Source: Capra hircus (taxonomy: Eukaryota; Chordata; Mammalia; Artiodactyla; Bovidae). Taken from it: a stretch of DNA of 64,000 nucleotides. The notes under the pieces were generated by a model. That model was given only the letters and a program-made list of their open reading frames with translations. It had not been told where the DNA came from and did not search any database. A program made the position numbers and the translations under genes. The stretch lies in the NCBI RefSeq assembly GCF_001704415.2, contig NC_030820.1, positions 42,762,036 through 42,826,035 on the forward strand, read 5' to 3'. Of the stretch, positions 1 through 11,903 are shown in pieces. The first letter of the stretch is position 1. Each line of letters begins with the position of its first letter.

Positions 1-2443
1 GGAGACAAAGGAGGTGGGGAGGGAGCTCCGTCCCGGGAAGGGAAGCCCGTCCCAGGAAGGGAATTTTAAGAAGAGAGGTTTCCAAACACCAGGAAACACT
101 CTCCCTGCCGAGTCTGTGACGAGCCTTGGAAACACAGAGGGCAACATAACAGGAAGGAAAAATAAATAAATAATTAAAACCAAGAGATTACAAGCCCAAC
201 AGTAACTCCCCCAGCGGAAAAGCAGCACAGACGCCTGCATCTGCCATTGGGAAGTGGGGGCAGGGCAGGGACGCGCGGGAGGCGCGGGCTGCAGAGCTTT
301 GTAAGAATCGGGCAGGAACGCCCCACACGCAACCAGAACGATCTAACTTGGGCTAGCAAACCAGACTGTGGGATAGCTACCACGCGAAAAGCTCGAACAT
401 AAGACACCTGCCAGGACCGAGCACAGAACAAAGGACGGAACGGGAAAAAGCCGGCTGCAGACCATCCCCCGCCGGGGACAGGCAGCCAGAGCCGTAAGGA
501 CTGGAAAGGGGCAATTGCAGACCCGGAGAGACTTTACTTACCTAACTGCAAGCAGGCTTCTTTGCTAAGACTTCTGGGGGTGCTGGACAGTCACCATCTG
601 CCTCATGGGGGGGCGCCAGCGGTCCACCCAGAAAGCTGAGCAGCAGCGGCGGAAAAGGTGACAAGCCTCGGCGATAGCACTCGCCAAACTCCTGAGCTAC
701 TGGGACCTGGGAAGGGCACAAAGCGCAGTCCCAGCCTCTGAGGGCTGCCTGAGCGCCGAACCTGAGTGGCTTGGACCGGGGAAGTGCACACAGCCTAGGG
801 CCGGCCCCAGACGGTTCCCGGCTGAGCATCGTAGAGCCGGAGCGGTTTGTGTGCCGCGAGAAGGGACAGGTCAAGCGGGGCTGAGACACTGTGTGCACAC
901 GACAGTGCTATTTGTTTGCAGCATCCCCCCTCCCCACAGCACGACTGAACTAGTGAGCCTAAAAAACCAGCAAACAGAAGAAGTTAAACAGAGGGAACCA
1001 CGTTGGAAGTGATTCCACACGGCCCACAACATCAGAGAAGGGCCAGATATATTTTTACTATTTTTAAAATCATTCCTTTTTTGTTTTGTTTTGTTTTGTT
1101 TGTTTTTTTTTGGTTTTTTTCCTAACTTTTTTTAATTGTTAAGTCTTCTATTTCTCCTCTAATTTTTATTTCTATAACCTACTATTACTATTTAAAAAGA
1201 AAAAAAAAGACTTTTTTTTTTTTTTTTAAGGCAAACACCATATCTAGTCTTTGGATGGTTGTTGGTGGTTTTTTGTTTGTTTGTTTGTTTTTTTGTTGTT
1301 TTTCAAAAATAATTCTTGTTTTTTTTTTCTTTCTTCCTTTTTCCTTCTGCTTCTTTTCTTTAATATTGTATTTTTGAAAATCCAACCTCTACTCTAGATT
1401 TTTAATCTTTGCTCTTAGGTTTTTGTTGTCAATTTTGTACATTTAAAAACCCAAACTTCACTACCCAAGTTTACCTGAGAGCGAGATTACTGGCTTGACC
1501 ACTCTCTCCTCCTTTGGACTCGCCTTTTTCTCCACCAGGTGGCCTCTGTCTCTTTTCTCCCCCATCTCTTCTCTATCCGACTCTGTGAATCTCTGTGTGT
1601 TCCAGACGGTGGGGAACACCTAAGGAACTGGTTACTGGCAGGATTTGTCTCTCTCCTTCTCATTCCTCTCTCTTATCCTCCTGGTCACCTCTGTCTACTT
1701 CCTCCCTCTCCTCTTCCCCGTATAACTCCGTAAATACCTCTGAGCTGTCCAGACTATAGAGCGCACATAAGGAAGTGACTACTGGCTAGCTTGCTCTCTC
1801 CTCTTTTGATCTCACCGCATCTCATTCCAGTTACCTCTAACTACCCCCTCCATCTTCTCTTCTCCTTGTAACTCAGTGAACCTCTCTGAGTGTTCCTCAA
1901 TGTGGAGAAACTTCTCATCTTTAACCTAGATGTTTTATCATCAGTGCTGTATAGCTGGAGAAGTCTAGAGGCTACTGTAAAAATAAAACTGAAAACCAGA
2001 AGCAGGAGGCTTAAATCCAAAGCCTGAAAACATTAGAGAACTCTTGAATTCAGGGAACATTAAGCAATAGGAGCTCATCAAATGCCTTCATACCTACACC
2101 GAAACCAAGCTCCACCCAAGGGCCAACAAGTTCCAAAACAAGGCATACCACTCAAATTCTCCAGCAACACAGGAACACTCCCCTGAGCTTCAATATACAG
2201 GCAGCTCAAAATTATTCCAAACCCTTTGATGTCTCATAACCCATTACTGGTCACTCCACTGCACTCCAGAGAGAAGAAACCCAGCTCCACCCACCAGAAC
2301 TCCAACACAAGCCTCCCTAACCAGGAAACCTTGACAAGCCACTGATAGAACCCCACCCACAGTGAGGAAGCTCCATAATAAAGAGAACTCTACAAATTAC
2401 CAGAATATAAAAAGGCCACCCCAAACGCAGCAATATAACCAAG
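1..2443 (+). promoter_or_regulatory. L1 5'UTR / internal promoter region
   Basis: No gene is present. The first ~1 kb is GC-rich with scattered CpG, followed by T-rich and pyrimidine-rich tracts (about 1070-1420 and 1490-1880) and an A-rich leader that ends at the ORF1 start codon at 2444. This layout fits the 5'UTR of ruminant L1, which contains the element's own promoter. Open frames on the minus strand here are short, compositionally biased and have no recognisable domain. Confidence 0.75.
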
Positions 2444-3364
2444 ATGAAGAGACAGAGGAATACTCAGCAGGTAAAGGAACAGGAGAGTTGCCCACCAAAC
2501 CAAACAAAAGAGGAAGTAGGGAATCTACCTGAGAAGGAATTCCGAATATTGATAGCGAAAATGATCCAAAATCTTGAAATCAAAATGGAATCACAGATAA
2601 ATAGCCTAGAGACAAGGATTGAGAAGATGCAAGAAAGGTTTAACAAGGACCTAGAAGAAATAAAAAAGAGTCAAAATATAATGAATAACGCAATAAATGA
2701 GATCAGAAACACTCTGGAGGCAACAAATAGTAGAATAACGGAGGCAGAAGATAGGATTAGTGAAATAGAAGAATGGTAGAAATAAATGAATCAGAGAGGA
2801 AACAAGAAAAACGAATTAAAAGAAACGAGGACAATCTCAGAGATCTCCAGGACAATATGAAACGCTCCAACATTCGAATTATAGGAGTCCCAGAAGAAGA
2901 AGACAGAAAGAAAGATCATGAGAAAATCCTTGAGGAGATAATAGTTGAAAACTTCCCTAAAATGGGGAAGGAAATAATCACCCAAGTCCAAGAAACACAG
3001 AGAGTTCCAAATAGGATAAACCCAAGGCGAAACACCCCAAGACACATATTAATCAAATTAACAAAGATCAAACACAAAGAACAAATATTAAAAGCAGCAA
3101 GGGAAAAAACAACAAATAACACACAAGGGGATTCCCATAAGGATAACAGCTGATCTTTCAATAGAAACTCTTCAGGCCAGGAGGGAATGGCAAGACATAC
3201 TTAAAGTGATGAAAGACAATAACCTACAGCCCAGATTACTGTACCCAGCAAGGATCTCATTCAAATATGAAGAAGAAATCAAAAGCTTTACAGACAAGCA
3301 AAAGCTGAGAGAATTCAGCACCACCAAACCAGCTCTCCAACAAATTCTAAAGGATATTCTCTAG
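2444..3364 (+). pseudogene. L1 ORF1p remnant (RNA-binding chaperone), two frameshifts
   Basis: L1 ORF1p is a trimeric RNA-binding protein that coats L1 RNA. The frame opens at ATG 2444. Residues ~25-110 are a charged heptad-rich stretch, as expected for the coiled coil. The frame breaks near 2770 and continues in the next frame (from 2773) with the RRM/C-terminal part, including the family-typical stretches RIIGVPEEE and RHILIKLTKIKHKE. A second shift sits in an A-run near 3105, after which the recognisable C-terminus runs to a stop at 3362-3364. With two frameshifts it is not functional. Confidence 0.9.
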
Positions 3365-3415
3365 ACAGGAAACACGAAAAGGGTGTATAAACCCGAACCC
3401 AAAACAATAAAGTAA

Positions 3416-6400
3416 ATGGTAACGGGATCATACTTATCAATAATTACCTTAAACGTAAATGGGATGAACGCCCCAACCAAAAGGCAAAGACTGGCAGAAT
3501 GGATACAAAAACAAGACCCCTCTATATGCTGCTTACAAGAGACCCACCTCAAAACAAGGGACACATACAGACTGAAAGTGAAGGGCTGGAAAAAGATATA
3601 CCACGCAAATAGAGACCAAAAGAAAGCAGGAGTGGCAATACTCATATCCGATAAAATAGACTTTAAAACAAAGGCTGTGAAAAGAGACAAAGAAGGCCAC
3701 TACATAATGATCAAAGGATCAATCCAAGAAGAAGATATAACAATTATAAATATATATGCACCCAATATAGGAGCACTGCAATATGTAAGACAAATGCTAA
3801 CAATATGAAAGGGGAAATCAACAATAACACAATAATAGTGGGAGACTTTAATACCCCACTCACACCTATGGACAGATCAACTAAACAGAAAATTAACAGA
3901 GAAACGCAAACCTTAAATGATACATTAGATCAGTTAGACCTAATTGATATCTATAGGACATTTCACCCCAAAACAATGAATTTCACCTTTTTTTCAAGTG
4001 CTCATGGAACCTTGTCCAGGATAGATCACATCCTGGGCCATAAATCTAAACTTGATAAATTCAAAAAAATCGAAATAAGAAAAAAAATCAAATAAATAAC
4101 CTAACTCTACACCTAAAGCAACTAGAAAAGGAAGAATTGGAGAACCCCAGAGTTAGTAGAAGGAAAGAAATCTTAAAAATTAGGGCAGAAATAAATGCAA
4201 AAGAAACAAAAGAGACCATAGCAAAAATCAACAAAGCCAAAAGCTGGTTCTTTGAAAGGATAAATAAAATTGACAAACCATTAGCCAGACTCATCAAGAA
4301 GCAAAGAGAGAAAAATCGAATCAATAAAATTAGAAATGAAAATGGAGAGACCACAACAGACAACACAGAAATACAAAGGACCATAAGAGACTACTATCAG
4401 CAGTTGTATGCCAATAAAATGGACAACGTGGAAGAAATGGACAAATTCTTAGAAAAGTACAACTTTCCAAAACTGAACCAGGAAGAAATAGAAAATCTTA
4501 ACAGACCCATCACAAGCATGGAAATTGAAACTGTAATCAGAAATCTTCCAGCAAACAAAAGCCCAGGTCCAGAAGGCTTCACAGCTGAATTCTACCAAAA
4601 ATTTCGAGAAGAGCTAACACCTATCCTACTCAAACTCTTCCAGAAAATTGCAGAGGAAGGGAAACTTCCAAACTCATTCTATGAGGCCACCATCACCCTA
4701 ATACCAAAACCTGACAAAGATGTCACACAAAAAAGAAAACTACAGGCCAATATCACTGATGAACATAGATGCAAAAATCCTCAAGAAAATTCTAGCAATC
4801 AGAATCCAACAACACATTAAAAAGATCATACACCATGACCAAGTGGGCTTTATCCCAGGGATGCAAGGATTCTTCAATATCCACAAATCAATCAATGTAA
4901 TTCACCACATTAACAAATTGAAAAATAAAAACCATATGATTATCTCAATAGATGCAGAGAAGGCCTTTGACAAAATTCAACATCCATTTATGATAAAAAC
5001 TCTCCAGAAAGCAGGAATAGAAGGAACATACCTCAACATAATAAAAGCTATATATGACAAACCCACAGCAAACATTATCCTCAATGGTGAAAAACTGAAA
5101 ACATTTCCCCTAAAGTCAGGAACAAGACAAGGGTGTCCACTTTTCACCGCTACTATTCAACATAGTTTTGGAAGTTTTGGCCACAGCAATCAGAGCAGAA
5201 AAAAGAAATAAAAGGAATCCAAATTGGAAAAGAAGAAGTAAAACTCTCACTGTTTGCAGATGACATGATCCTCTACATGGAAAACCCTAAAGACTCCACC
5301 AGAAAATTACTAGAGCTCATCAATGAATATAGTAAAGTTGCAGGATATAAAATCAACACACAGAAATCCCTTGCATTCCTATACACTAATAATGAGAAAG
5401 TAGAAAAAGAAATTAAGGAAACAATTCCATTCACCATTGCAACGAAAAGAATAAAATACTTAGGAATATATCTACCTAAAGAAACTAAAGACCTATATAT
5501 AGAAAACTATAAAACACTGATGAAAGAAATCAAAGAGGACACTAATAGATGGAGAAATATACCTTGTTCATGGATTGGAAGAATCAATATAGTGAAAATG
5601 AGTATACTACCCAAAGCAATTTACAAATTCAATGCAATCCCTATCAAGCTACCAGCCACATTTTTCACAGAACTAGAACAAATAATTTCAAGATTTGTAT
5701 GGAAATACAAAAAACCTCGAATAGCCAAAGCAATCTTGAGAAAGAAGAATGGAACTGGAGGAATCAACTTGCCTGACTTCAGGCTCTACTACAAAGCCAC
5801 AGTCATCAAGACAGTATGGTACTGGCACAAAGACAGAAATATAGATCAATGGAACACAATAGAAAGCCCAGAGATAAATCCACACACATATGGACACCTT
5901 ATCTTTGACAAAGGAGGCAAGAATATACAATGAAGTAAAGACAATCTCTTTAACAAGTGGTGCTGGGAAAACTGGTCAACCACTTGTAAAAGAATGAAAC
6001 TAGATCACTTTCTAACACCGCACACAAAAATAAACTCAAAATGGATTAAAGATCTAAATGTAAGACCAGAAACTATAAAACTCCTAGAGGAGAACATAGG
6101 CAAAACACTCTCCGACATAAATCACAGCAGGATCCTCTATGATCCACCTCCCAGAATTCTGGAAATAAAAGCAAACATAAACAAATGGGATCTAATTAAA
6201 ATTAAAAGCTTCTGCACAACAAAGGAAACTATAAGCAAGGTGAAAAGACAGCCTTCTGAATGGGAGAAAATAATAGCAAATGAAGCAACTGACAAACAAG
6301 TAATCTTAAAAATATGCAAGCAACTCCTGCAGCTCAATTCCAGAAAAATAAACGACCCAATCAAAAAATAGGCCAAAGAACTAAATAGACATTTCTCCAA

Positions 6401-6977
6401 AGAAGACATACGGATGGCTAACAAACACATGAAAAGATGCTCAACATCACTCATTATTAGAGAAATGCAAATCAAAACCACAATGAGGTACCACTCCACA
6501 CCAGTCAGAATGGCTGCGATCCAAAAATCTGCAAGCAATAAATGCTGGAGAAGGTGTGGAGAAAAGGGAACCCTCCTACACTGTTGGTGGGAATGCAAAC
6601 TAGTACAGCCACTATGGAGAACAGTGTGGAGATTCCTTAAAAAATTGCAAATAGAACTACCTTATGACCCAGCAATCCCTCTGCTGGGCATACACACTGA
6701 GGAAACCAGAATTGAAAGAGACACATGTACCCCAATGTTCATCGCAGCACTGTTTATAATAGCCAGGACATGGCAACAACCTAGATGTCCATCAGCAGAT
6801 GAATGCATAAGAAAGCAGTGGTACATATACACAATGGAGTATTACTCAGCCATTAAAAAGAATTCATTTGAATCAGTTCTGATGAGATGGATGAAACTGG
6901 AGCCGATTATACAGAGTGAAGTAAGCCAGGAAGAAAAACACCAATACAGTATACTAACACATATATATGGAATTTAG
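3416..6977 (+). pseudogene. L1 ORF2p remnant (endonuclease + reverse transcriptase)
   Basis: ORF2p nicks target DNA and reverse-transcribes L1 RNA. The APE-type endonuclease starts at 3416 (LNVNGMN, then CLQETHL). It shifts frame near 3800 and resumes with VGDFNTPL and the SRIDHILGHK motif. Next to 4080 about 100 codons normally lying between endonuclease and RT are missing: the frame jumps from the end of the endonuclease domain into NLTLHLKQLEKEE. The RT domain covers about 4380-5500, with SPGPEGFTAEFYQ, AFDKIQHPF and the catalytic FADD near 5255; it is split by frameshifts near 4730 and 5145. A stop near 5930 precedes the C-terminal Cys-rich segment (CWRRCGEKGTLLHCWWEC, about 6540-6600). 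The frame ends at 6975-6977. Confidence 0.92.
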
Positions 6978-7320
6978 AAAGATGGCAATGACGACCCTGT
7001 ATGCAAGACAGGAAAAATGACACAGATGTGTATAACGGACTTTTGGACTCAGAGGGAGAGGGAGAGGGTGGGATGATTTGGGAGAATGGCATTCTAACAT
7101 GTATACTATCATGTAAGAATTGAATCGCCAGTCTATGTCTGACGCAGGATACAGCATGCTTGGGGCTGGTGCATGGGGATGACCCAGAGAGATGTTATGG
7201 GGAGGGAGGTGGGAGGGGGGTTCATGTTTGGGAACACATGTAAGAATTAAAGATTTTAAAATAAAAACTATAAAAAACTAATAATGTAAAAAATAAAAAG
7301 TAAACTAATTAAAAAATAAT
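6978..7320 (+). other. L1 3'UTR and A-rich tail
   Basis: This is a ruminant L1 3'UTR with its G-rich block near 7195-7220 and a TTAAAGATTTTAAAA-type end, followed by an irregular A-rich tail. The same 3'-end variant appears in the short antisense fragment at 29668-29863, so both belong to the same L1 subfamily. The other L1s in the window end in a CAATATTGTAAAG-type 3'UTR. Confidence 0.85.
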
Positions 7321-7808
7321 TAAAATGAGAAATTCTTGAGTTGATTGTCCAGTGGAGGCTGAAACTGTGAACAAAATCAGGAGAATTTAGCTGTTAGAAA
7401 TGGGCAAGTGCCTGTAGGAGATATTTCTACACCATCTCTCCCCTTTCTGTACAGCTGTTGGCCAGAGGAGCCAACTACACTTCATCCCACACAACTTCTC
7501 ATTTGTACAAGAAAGAGCCTTGAAACATAGAGATTGTGCTCCCTGCATTTCTCTGGAACAGAAAATACTAGTCAAGGAAGTATGAGTATTCATGTAACAT
7601 TTAAGGGCCAGCAAGTCAGCTGATGTGGGTGGAGTTTCGTGAGATGGGGACAGAGGATTTGAAGAGAAGGCCAGAGAGCTGGTGGGGCCAGGAGGTCTGT
7701 GTCATGTAGATTTTTGACAGGACTTTACTCTGAGAGAAATGGAGAATTACATTTTGGGTTTTGAGCATAGTAGTTACATGAGCTGATGTTTTTTGAAAAG
7801 TCACTCTG
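7321..7808. other. AKR1C 3'-flanking duplicated sequence, no gene seen
   Basis: This non-repetitive-looking stretch is present three times (also 41106-41566 and 62166-62655). It is the intergenic spacer downstream of an AKR1C gene. The minus-strand frames in it are short, differ between the three copies and have no known domain. It ends in TCACTCTG (7801-7808), the left target-site duplication of the following L1. Confidence 0.7.
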
Positions 7809-8867
7809 TAGAGGAACAAGATGGCAGATGAGTAGGTGGACGTGGAATACATTTCTTTCCTCGGATATATCAGGAATACACCTTCAGACATGGAAGTGCA
7901 TACAGAACACCAGCTGAGTGCGGACAGGAGGACTGGATCAGTGGAAAAGAATATATGGAACCACACAAAACTCTGTAGGACAAAGGAACTAGAGGGAAAA
8001 ACTGGAGTGTTAGTAGGACTGGACCTGCACTCAGCACATGGGGAACTGAAGCAGGGGTCCAATCCCCACAGCGGGACAAATGTCTGAGTCAGAGGAGAAA
8101 CATTTAAGGCTGAGTGTGAAAGAGTTGATCTGTGGCAGCCTGAATAGAATGACAATCAGACAGTTCTTGCCACAGCCATACACACCCCAGACAGGGAGGC
8201 AAGTCCCCTAGAAGGCACAGTGGCTGGGAGCTGGAGCTTAGGGATTGTGGAGCTATTCCAGGTCAAGGGCTCCTGTGGAGAGACAGATGAGCTGTGAGGG
8301 AGGAGACTGTGGTGGGAAATGCCTGTGGAGGAAAGCCAGGCAGACATGGTGTCAAGGAGATACTGCTGAGTCACGCATAGGGGATGGAGCCATCACCATA
8401 GCCTCTCTCCCTACACACCAGCATGCGCAGCTGAACGAAAGAGAGGCTGATCCATCAAGCACCTGAGGCAGGGAACTATCAAGGAGGACCCCACCCAGAG
8501 TGCCTCTTTAAGTGCCTGATTGCTGATCTACAGAGTAGGACCCCAGCCCGGGGCAGGAAGGGGGGCCACTGGGAGAGGGGCTTCTATGTGTCTGATGCAT
8601 AGAACAACAGAGAAGGACCCCAGCAAGGGAGCCCTCTCAGTGCCTTAATGGGCGGAGCTATGGACAAAGAGTAGGGAAAGAGGCCTTCTGATCGTCAGGT
8701 ACCAGAGGCTTGAAAAAGGACTGTGATAGGGCCAATACTCCAGTGGCTGAGGCAGTCCGTATCCCTGCACACTTGACGCCACCATGGTCCCCACAACCCA
8801 AGCAGCGCTGTCACCTTCATGCTCAACCTTCACTGGGGCAGAGCTGTCACAGGCAAAAAAAAGTCTT

Positions 8868-9010
8868 GTGTCTATGCATATGGGGTCCCTTTGGTTGTGT
8901 CCAACTCTCTGTGACCCTGTGGACTGTGGCCTGCCTGGCTTTTCTATCAGGGGGTTCTCCAGGCAAGAATACTGGAGTGTATTGGCCAATACTGATTGCC
9001 ATACCCTTCT
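8868..9010 (+). repeat. Bov-tA/BovA-like SINE fragment inside L1 5'UTR
   Basis: After a short A-run, the sequence contains the ruminant BovA body: GTGTCCAACTCTCTGTGACC, then the TCCAGGCAAGAATACTGGAG box. The same fragment sits at the same place in the unit B L1 (about 42570-42735). It therefore predates the A/B duplication or belongs to the subfamily's 5'UTR. Confidence 0.7.
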
Positions 9011-10543
9011 AGAGCACTCTGTTTTCTGATGCCCTAACTGCTAACTCTTCTGAGTACGTGGTGCTGCCAGAACCCCTGTGACCCAAGCAGCTGCACTGCA
9101 TCCATACCTGGCCTTCCCTGGGACAAACCCAATTCCTCCAGGGAAGCCTCAGGAGCAAATGCCAGTGGATGACCCACATGTGGAGGTGGAAATAAAACCA
9201 CAATTGAAATCCAGGGGCAGTGTGGCTAAGGAAAAAACCCCAAACCTTCTCACCAGCTGTATAAGCGGCAGGTTAAGTCCACGCAATCAACTATACACAC
9301 TCTGTGTCTATGGAATATATAAAAGGACATTGAGAGCTCCCACAAAAGAAAACACACTAGCTCTGATAGCTGTGGAATTGGAGGCAAGAACACACAAGAG
9401 TAGGACCGATTAGAATCTGAACTGCCGTCACAGCAGGTCTAGAGACCAGCACGGTGTTGGGTGGCATCCTAGGGAGGTGAGGTGGACTGTGACTTGAAGT
9501 GAAGGAAAGGATCCTGATAGCAGTGACTCAAAAAAATATTTATTATTCTTATGTTTTGACTTGTTCTGTGGTTTCTTTTGGATCTTTCTTCCCCTCTCCC
9601 CTCCATTCCTGTTGTAGTTGTTGATTTTATTGGCACTATGAAATCTAATTAAGATTTTGATTTTTTTTTAAATCTCACTTTTTATTGTTCTTATAAACCT
9701 CTGCCTCTACATTGGGCTTTTGCAGTTCTTTTGAGTTTTCCTTTTTTTTTTATTCTTTCCTCTTCCCTTTTTTATTTTTTCTTTTAATTTTTTAAAACTT
9801 TCCTTTGTTTGCTTTTCCTACTGTTCTTTTCCCCTTGCAATTAATCTTTAATGTATATAAATCTTCTTCATCTATATCTATTTAACTTTGCATATCTATT
9901 CATTCTTTCTTTTCTTTCTTTCCTTTCCTCTCAACATATTTGCTAGTTTTGTTTTCATTGCTTTATTCCCCACTTGGCACCTTGCTTTAGTTTAGTTTTC
10001 CAGTTTGTGCTTTTGTTAGTTTTGTTTTTAACTGGTAGATATAATTTTTGGTTTCCTTTGTTCACTGGGTCAATCGAGCATACTTTATTTTTGTTGGACT
10101 CTCTTGATTTTGCTTATGGATGTATATGTATATGTGTATAGTCCATCATTTTGATTATTATTTGCCTGATTTTGTAACTCCCATTTGTCTGAAGTTCATC
10201 TTTGGTTTCTCATTTTTGGGTATGTGTTTAATCTCACTTAATGCCCTAACAAACCACTTGTGGAATCTTTGTTCCTGACAAGAGATCAAGCCCTGAGCCT
10301 TTTGCATGGAAGTACTGATCCAAGACCCTAGACTACCAGAGAACTAACCCTAGGGAGTATCAAATAGTGAGAACTCCCACAAAGGAAACCCCTTGAATAC
10401 AAGACCTGGCATCACCCAACCACCAGTAGCACTCTGTGCAGGACACCTCATCCAAACAACAAACAAAACAAAAATAAAAACCTAGTCATCAGCAGACAGG
10501 ATTACCACCTCACTCAGCCTTGCCCATCAGAGGAAAAACAAAC

Positions 10544-10546
<3 letters not shown>

Positions 10547-10581
<35 letters not shown>
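10547..10581. repeat. (AAC)n microsatellite
   Basis: About 11-12 tandem AAC units lie in the A-rich leader of the older L1. The paralogous place in unit B (around 46580-46600) has only two or three such units, so this is an expansion in unit A. Confidence 0.9.
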
Positions 10582-10750
10582 CCACCAAAACCAGCATAAA
10601 TCTCACCCTATATGAAGCTTACACAAATCACTGCACCAACCTCGGTGGGAGGTGGGGTGGGCAGAAACCAAAAGGAAGAAAGAATTCAACCTTGAAGCCT
10701 GGGAAAAGGAAACCTCAAGCACAATAAGTTTAAAGAAAAAAAGAATAAAA

Positions 10751-11846
10751 ATGCAGATAAACACTGCACAAATGAAGGAACAAACTTTCACAGAAGTCCA
10801 AATAAATGAAGAGGAAATAGGCAAACTACCTAATAAGGAATTCAGAATAATGATAGTAAAGATGATAAAAACCCTTGAAAACAGAATAGAGAAAATGCTC
10901 AAATCAATTAATAAAGATCCAGAAGTATTAAAGAATAAACATATGGAGACAAACAACACAATTACTGAAATTAAAAATACTCTAGAAGGAATCAATAGCA
11001 GAATATATGAAGCAGAAGAACGAATCAGTGAGCTGGAAGATAAAATGGTGGAAATAACTCTTGAAGAGCAGAATTAAGTAAAAAGAATGAAAAGAACTGA
11101 GGATAGTCTCAGAAACCTCTGGGACAATATCAAAAGCACCAACATACAAATTATAGGGGTCCGAGAAGAAGAAGAGAGAAAGAAAGGTTATGAGAAACTT
11201 TCTGAAGAGATTATAGTTGAAAATTTCCCCAGCATGGGAAAGGAAATAGTCCAAGAGGCAAAAAGAGTCCCATACACAGGATAAACCCAAGGAGAAACAC
11301 ATCAAGACACATACTAATGAAACTAACAAAGATTAAACACAAAGAAAGTATATTAAAAGCAGCAAGGGAAAAGCAACAAGTAACATACAAGGGAAACCCC
11401 ATACGTTTAACAGCTGATCTTGCAGCAGAAACTCTGAAGGCCAGAAGGGAATGGCAGAATATTTTTAAAGTACTGAAAGGTATAATATCATATAGGAAAT
11501 GAATCGCCAGTCTAGGTTTGATGCAGGATACAGGATGCTTGGGGCTGGTGCACTGGGATGACCCAGAGGGATTGTATGGGGAGGGAGGTGGGAGGGGGGT
11601 TCAGGATCGGGAATATGTGTACACCTGTGGCAGATTCATGTTGATGTATAGCAAAACCAATACAATATTGTAAAGTGAAAAAAAAAAGTGCTGAAAGGGA
11701 AAAATCTACAACCAAGATTACTCTACGTGGAAAGGATCTCATTCAAAATTGATGGAGAAATCAAAAGCTTTTTAGACAAGCAAAAGTTAAGAGAATTCAG
11801 TACCACCAAACCAGCTTTACAACAAATGTTAAAGGGACTTATATAG
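10751..11846 (+). pseudogene. ORF1p remnant of the older L1
   Basis: The start ATG at 10751 is followed by a charged coiled-coil-like stretch. A stop at 11075-11077 (TAA where the unit B copy has AAA) interrupts it. The same frame continues with the RNA-binding part (NIQIIGVREEEE). A few residues are lost near 11255, and the nested L1 3'UTR at 11481-11684 splits the C-terminus. The frame would end at TAG 11844-11846, where unit B reads CAG and continues. Not functional. Confidence 0.88.
11481..11684 (+). mobile_element. Nested L1 3'UTR-only insertion
   Basis: A ~200-base piece containing only L1-BT 3'UTR (GAATCGCCAGTCTAGG..., G-rich block, CAATATTGTAAAG end, A-tail) interrupts ORF1 of the older L1. 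It is flanked by AAAGTACTGAAAGG (11467-11480) and AAAGTGCTGAAAGG (11685-11698), a 14-base target-site duplication with one change. Unit B (around 47476) has the uninterrupted site, so the insertion is private to unit A and follows the A/B duplication. Confidence 0.93.
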
Positions 11847-11903
11847 TCAAGAAATACAAGAGAAGAAAAAGATCTACAAAATCAAACTCTAACAATTAAG
11901 AAA

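Larger units (their letters stand above)
1..7320 (+). mobile_element. Near full-length LINE-1 (L1-BT type), defective
   Basis: A sense-strand LINE-1 fills the left end of the window. In order it has a long GC-rich then pyrimidine/T-rich 5' region, an ORF1 remnant, an ORF2 remnant (endonuclease, reverse transcriptase, C-terminal domain), a 3'UTR and an A-rich tail from about 7240. The 5' end may lie upstream of base 1, so no target-site duplication can be checked. The tail abuts the sequence TAAAATGAGAAATTC at about 7321, which also occurs without a preceding L1 at 41106 and 62166. This insertion is therefore private to the left unit. ORF1 and ORF2 are both broken, so it cannot move by itself. 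Confidence 0.93.
7809..10750 (+). promoter_or_regulatory. 5'UTR of the older L1
   Basis: Long untranslated region of the older L1, matching 41567-43988 plus 46286-46744 in unit B. It consists of a mixed-composition first part (7809-9530), a T-rich part (9530-10240) and an A-rich leader before ORF1. No host gene is visible. Confidence 0.7.

Noticed and set aside
174..898. Minus-strand open frames in the GC-rich left end as genes
   Set aside because: They lie in the L1 5'UTR, have no recognisable domain and are biased by composition.
9010..9413. Open frames in the older L1 5'UTR
   Set aside because: Paralogous frames in unit B differ in length and reading; part of the untranslated L1 leader.
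10547..10581. CRISPR-like or tandem protein-coding repeat
   Set aside because: Simple AAC microsatellite in an L1 leader; no spacers.
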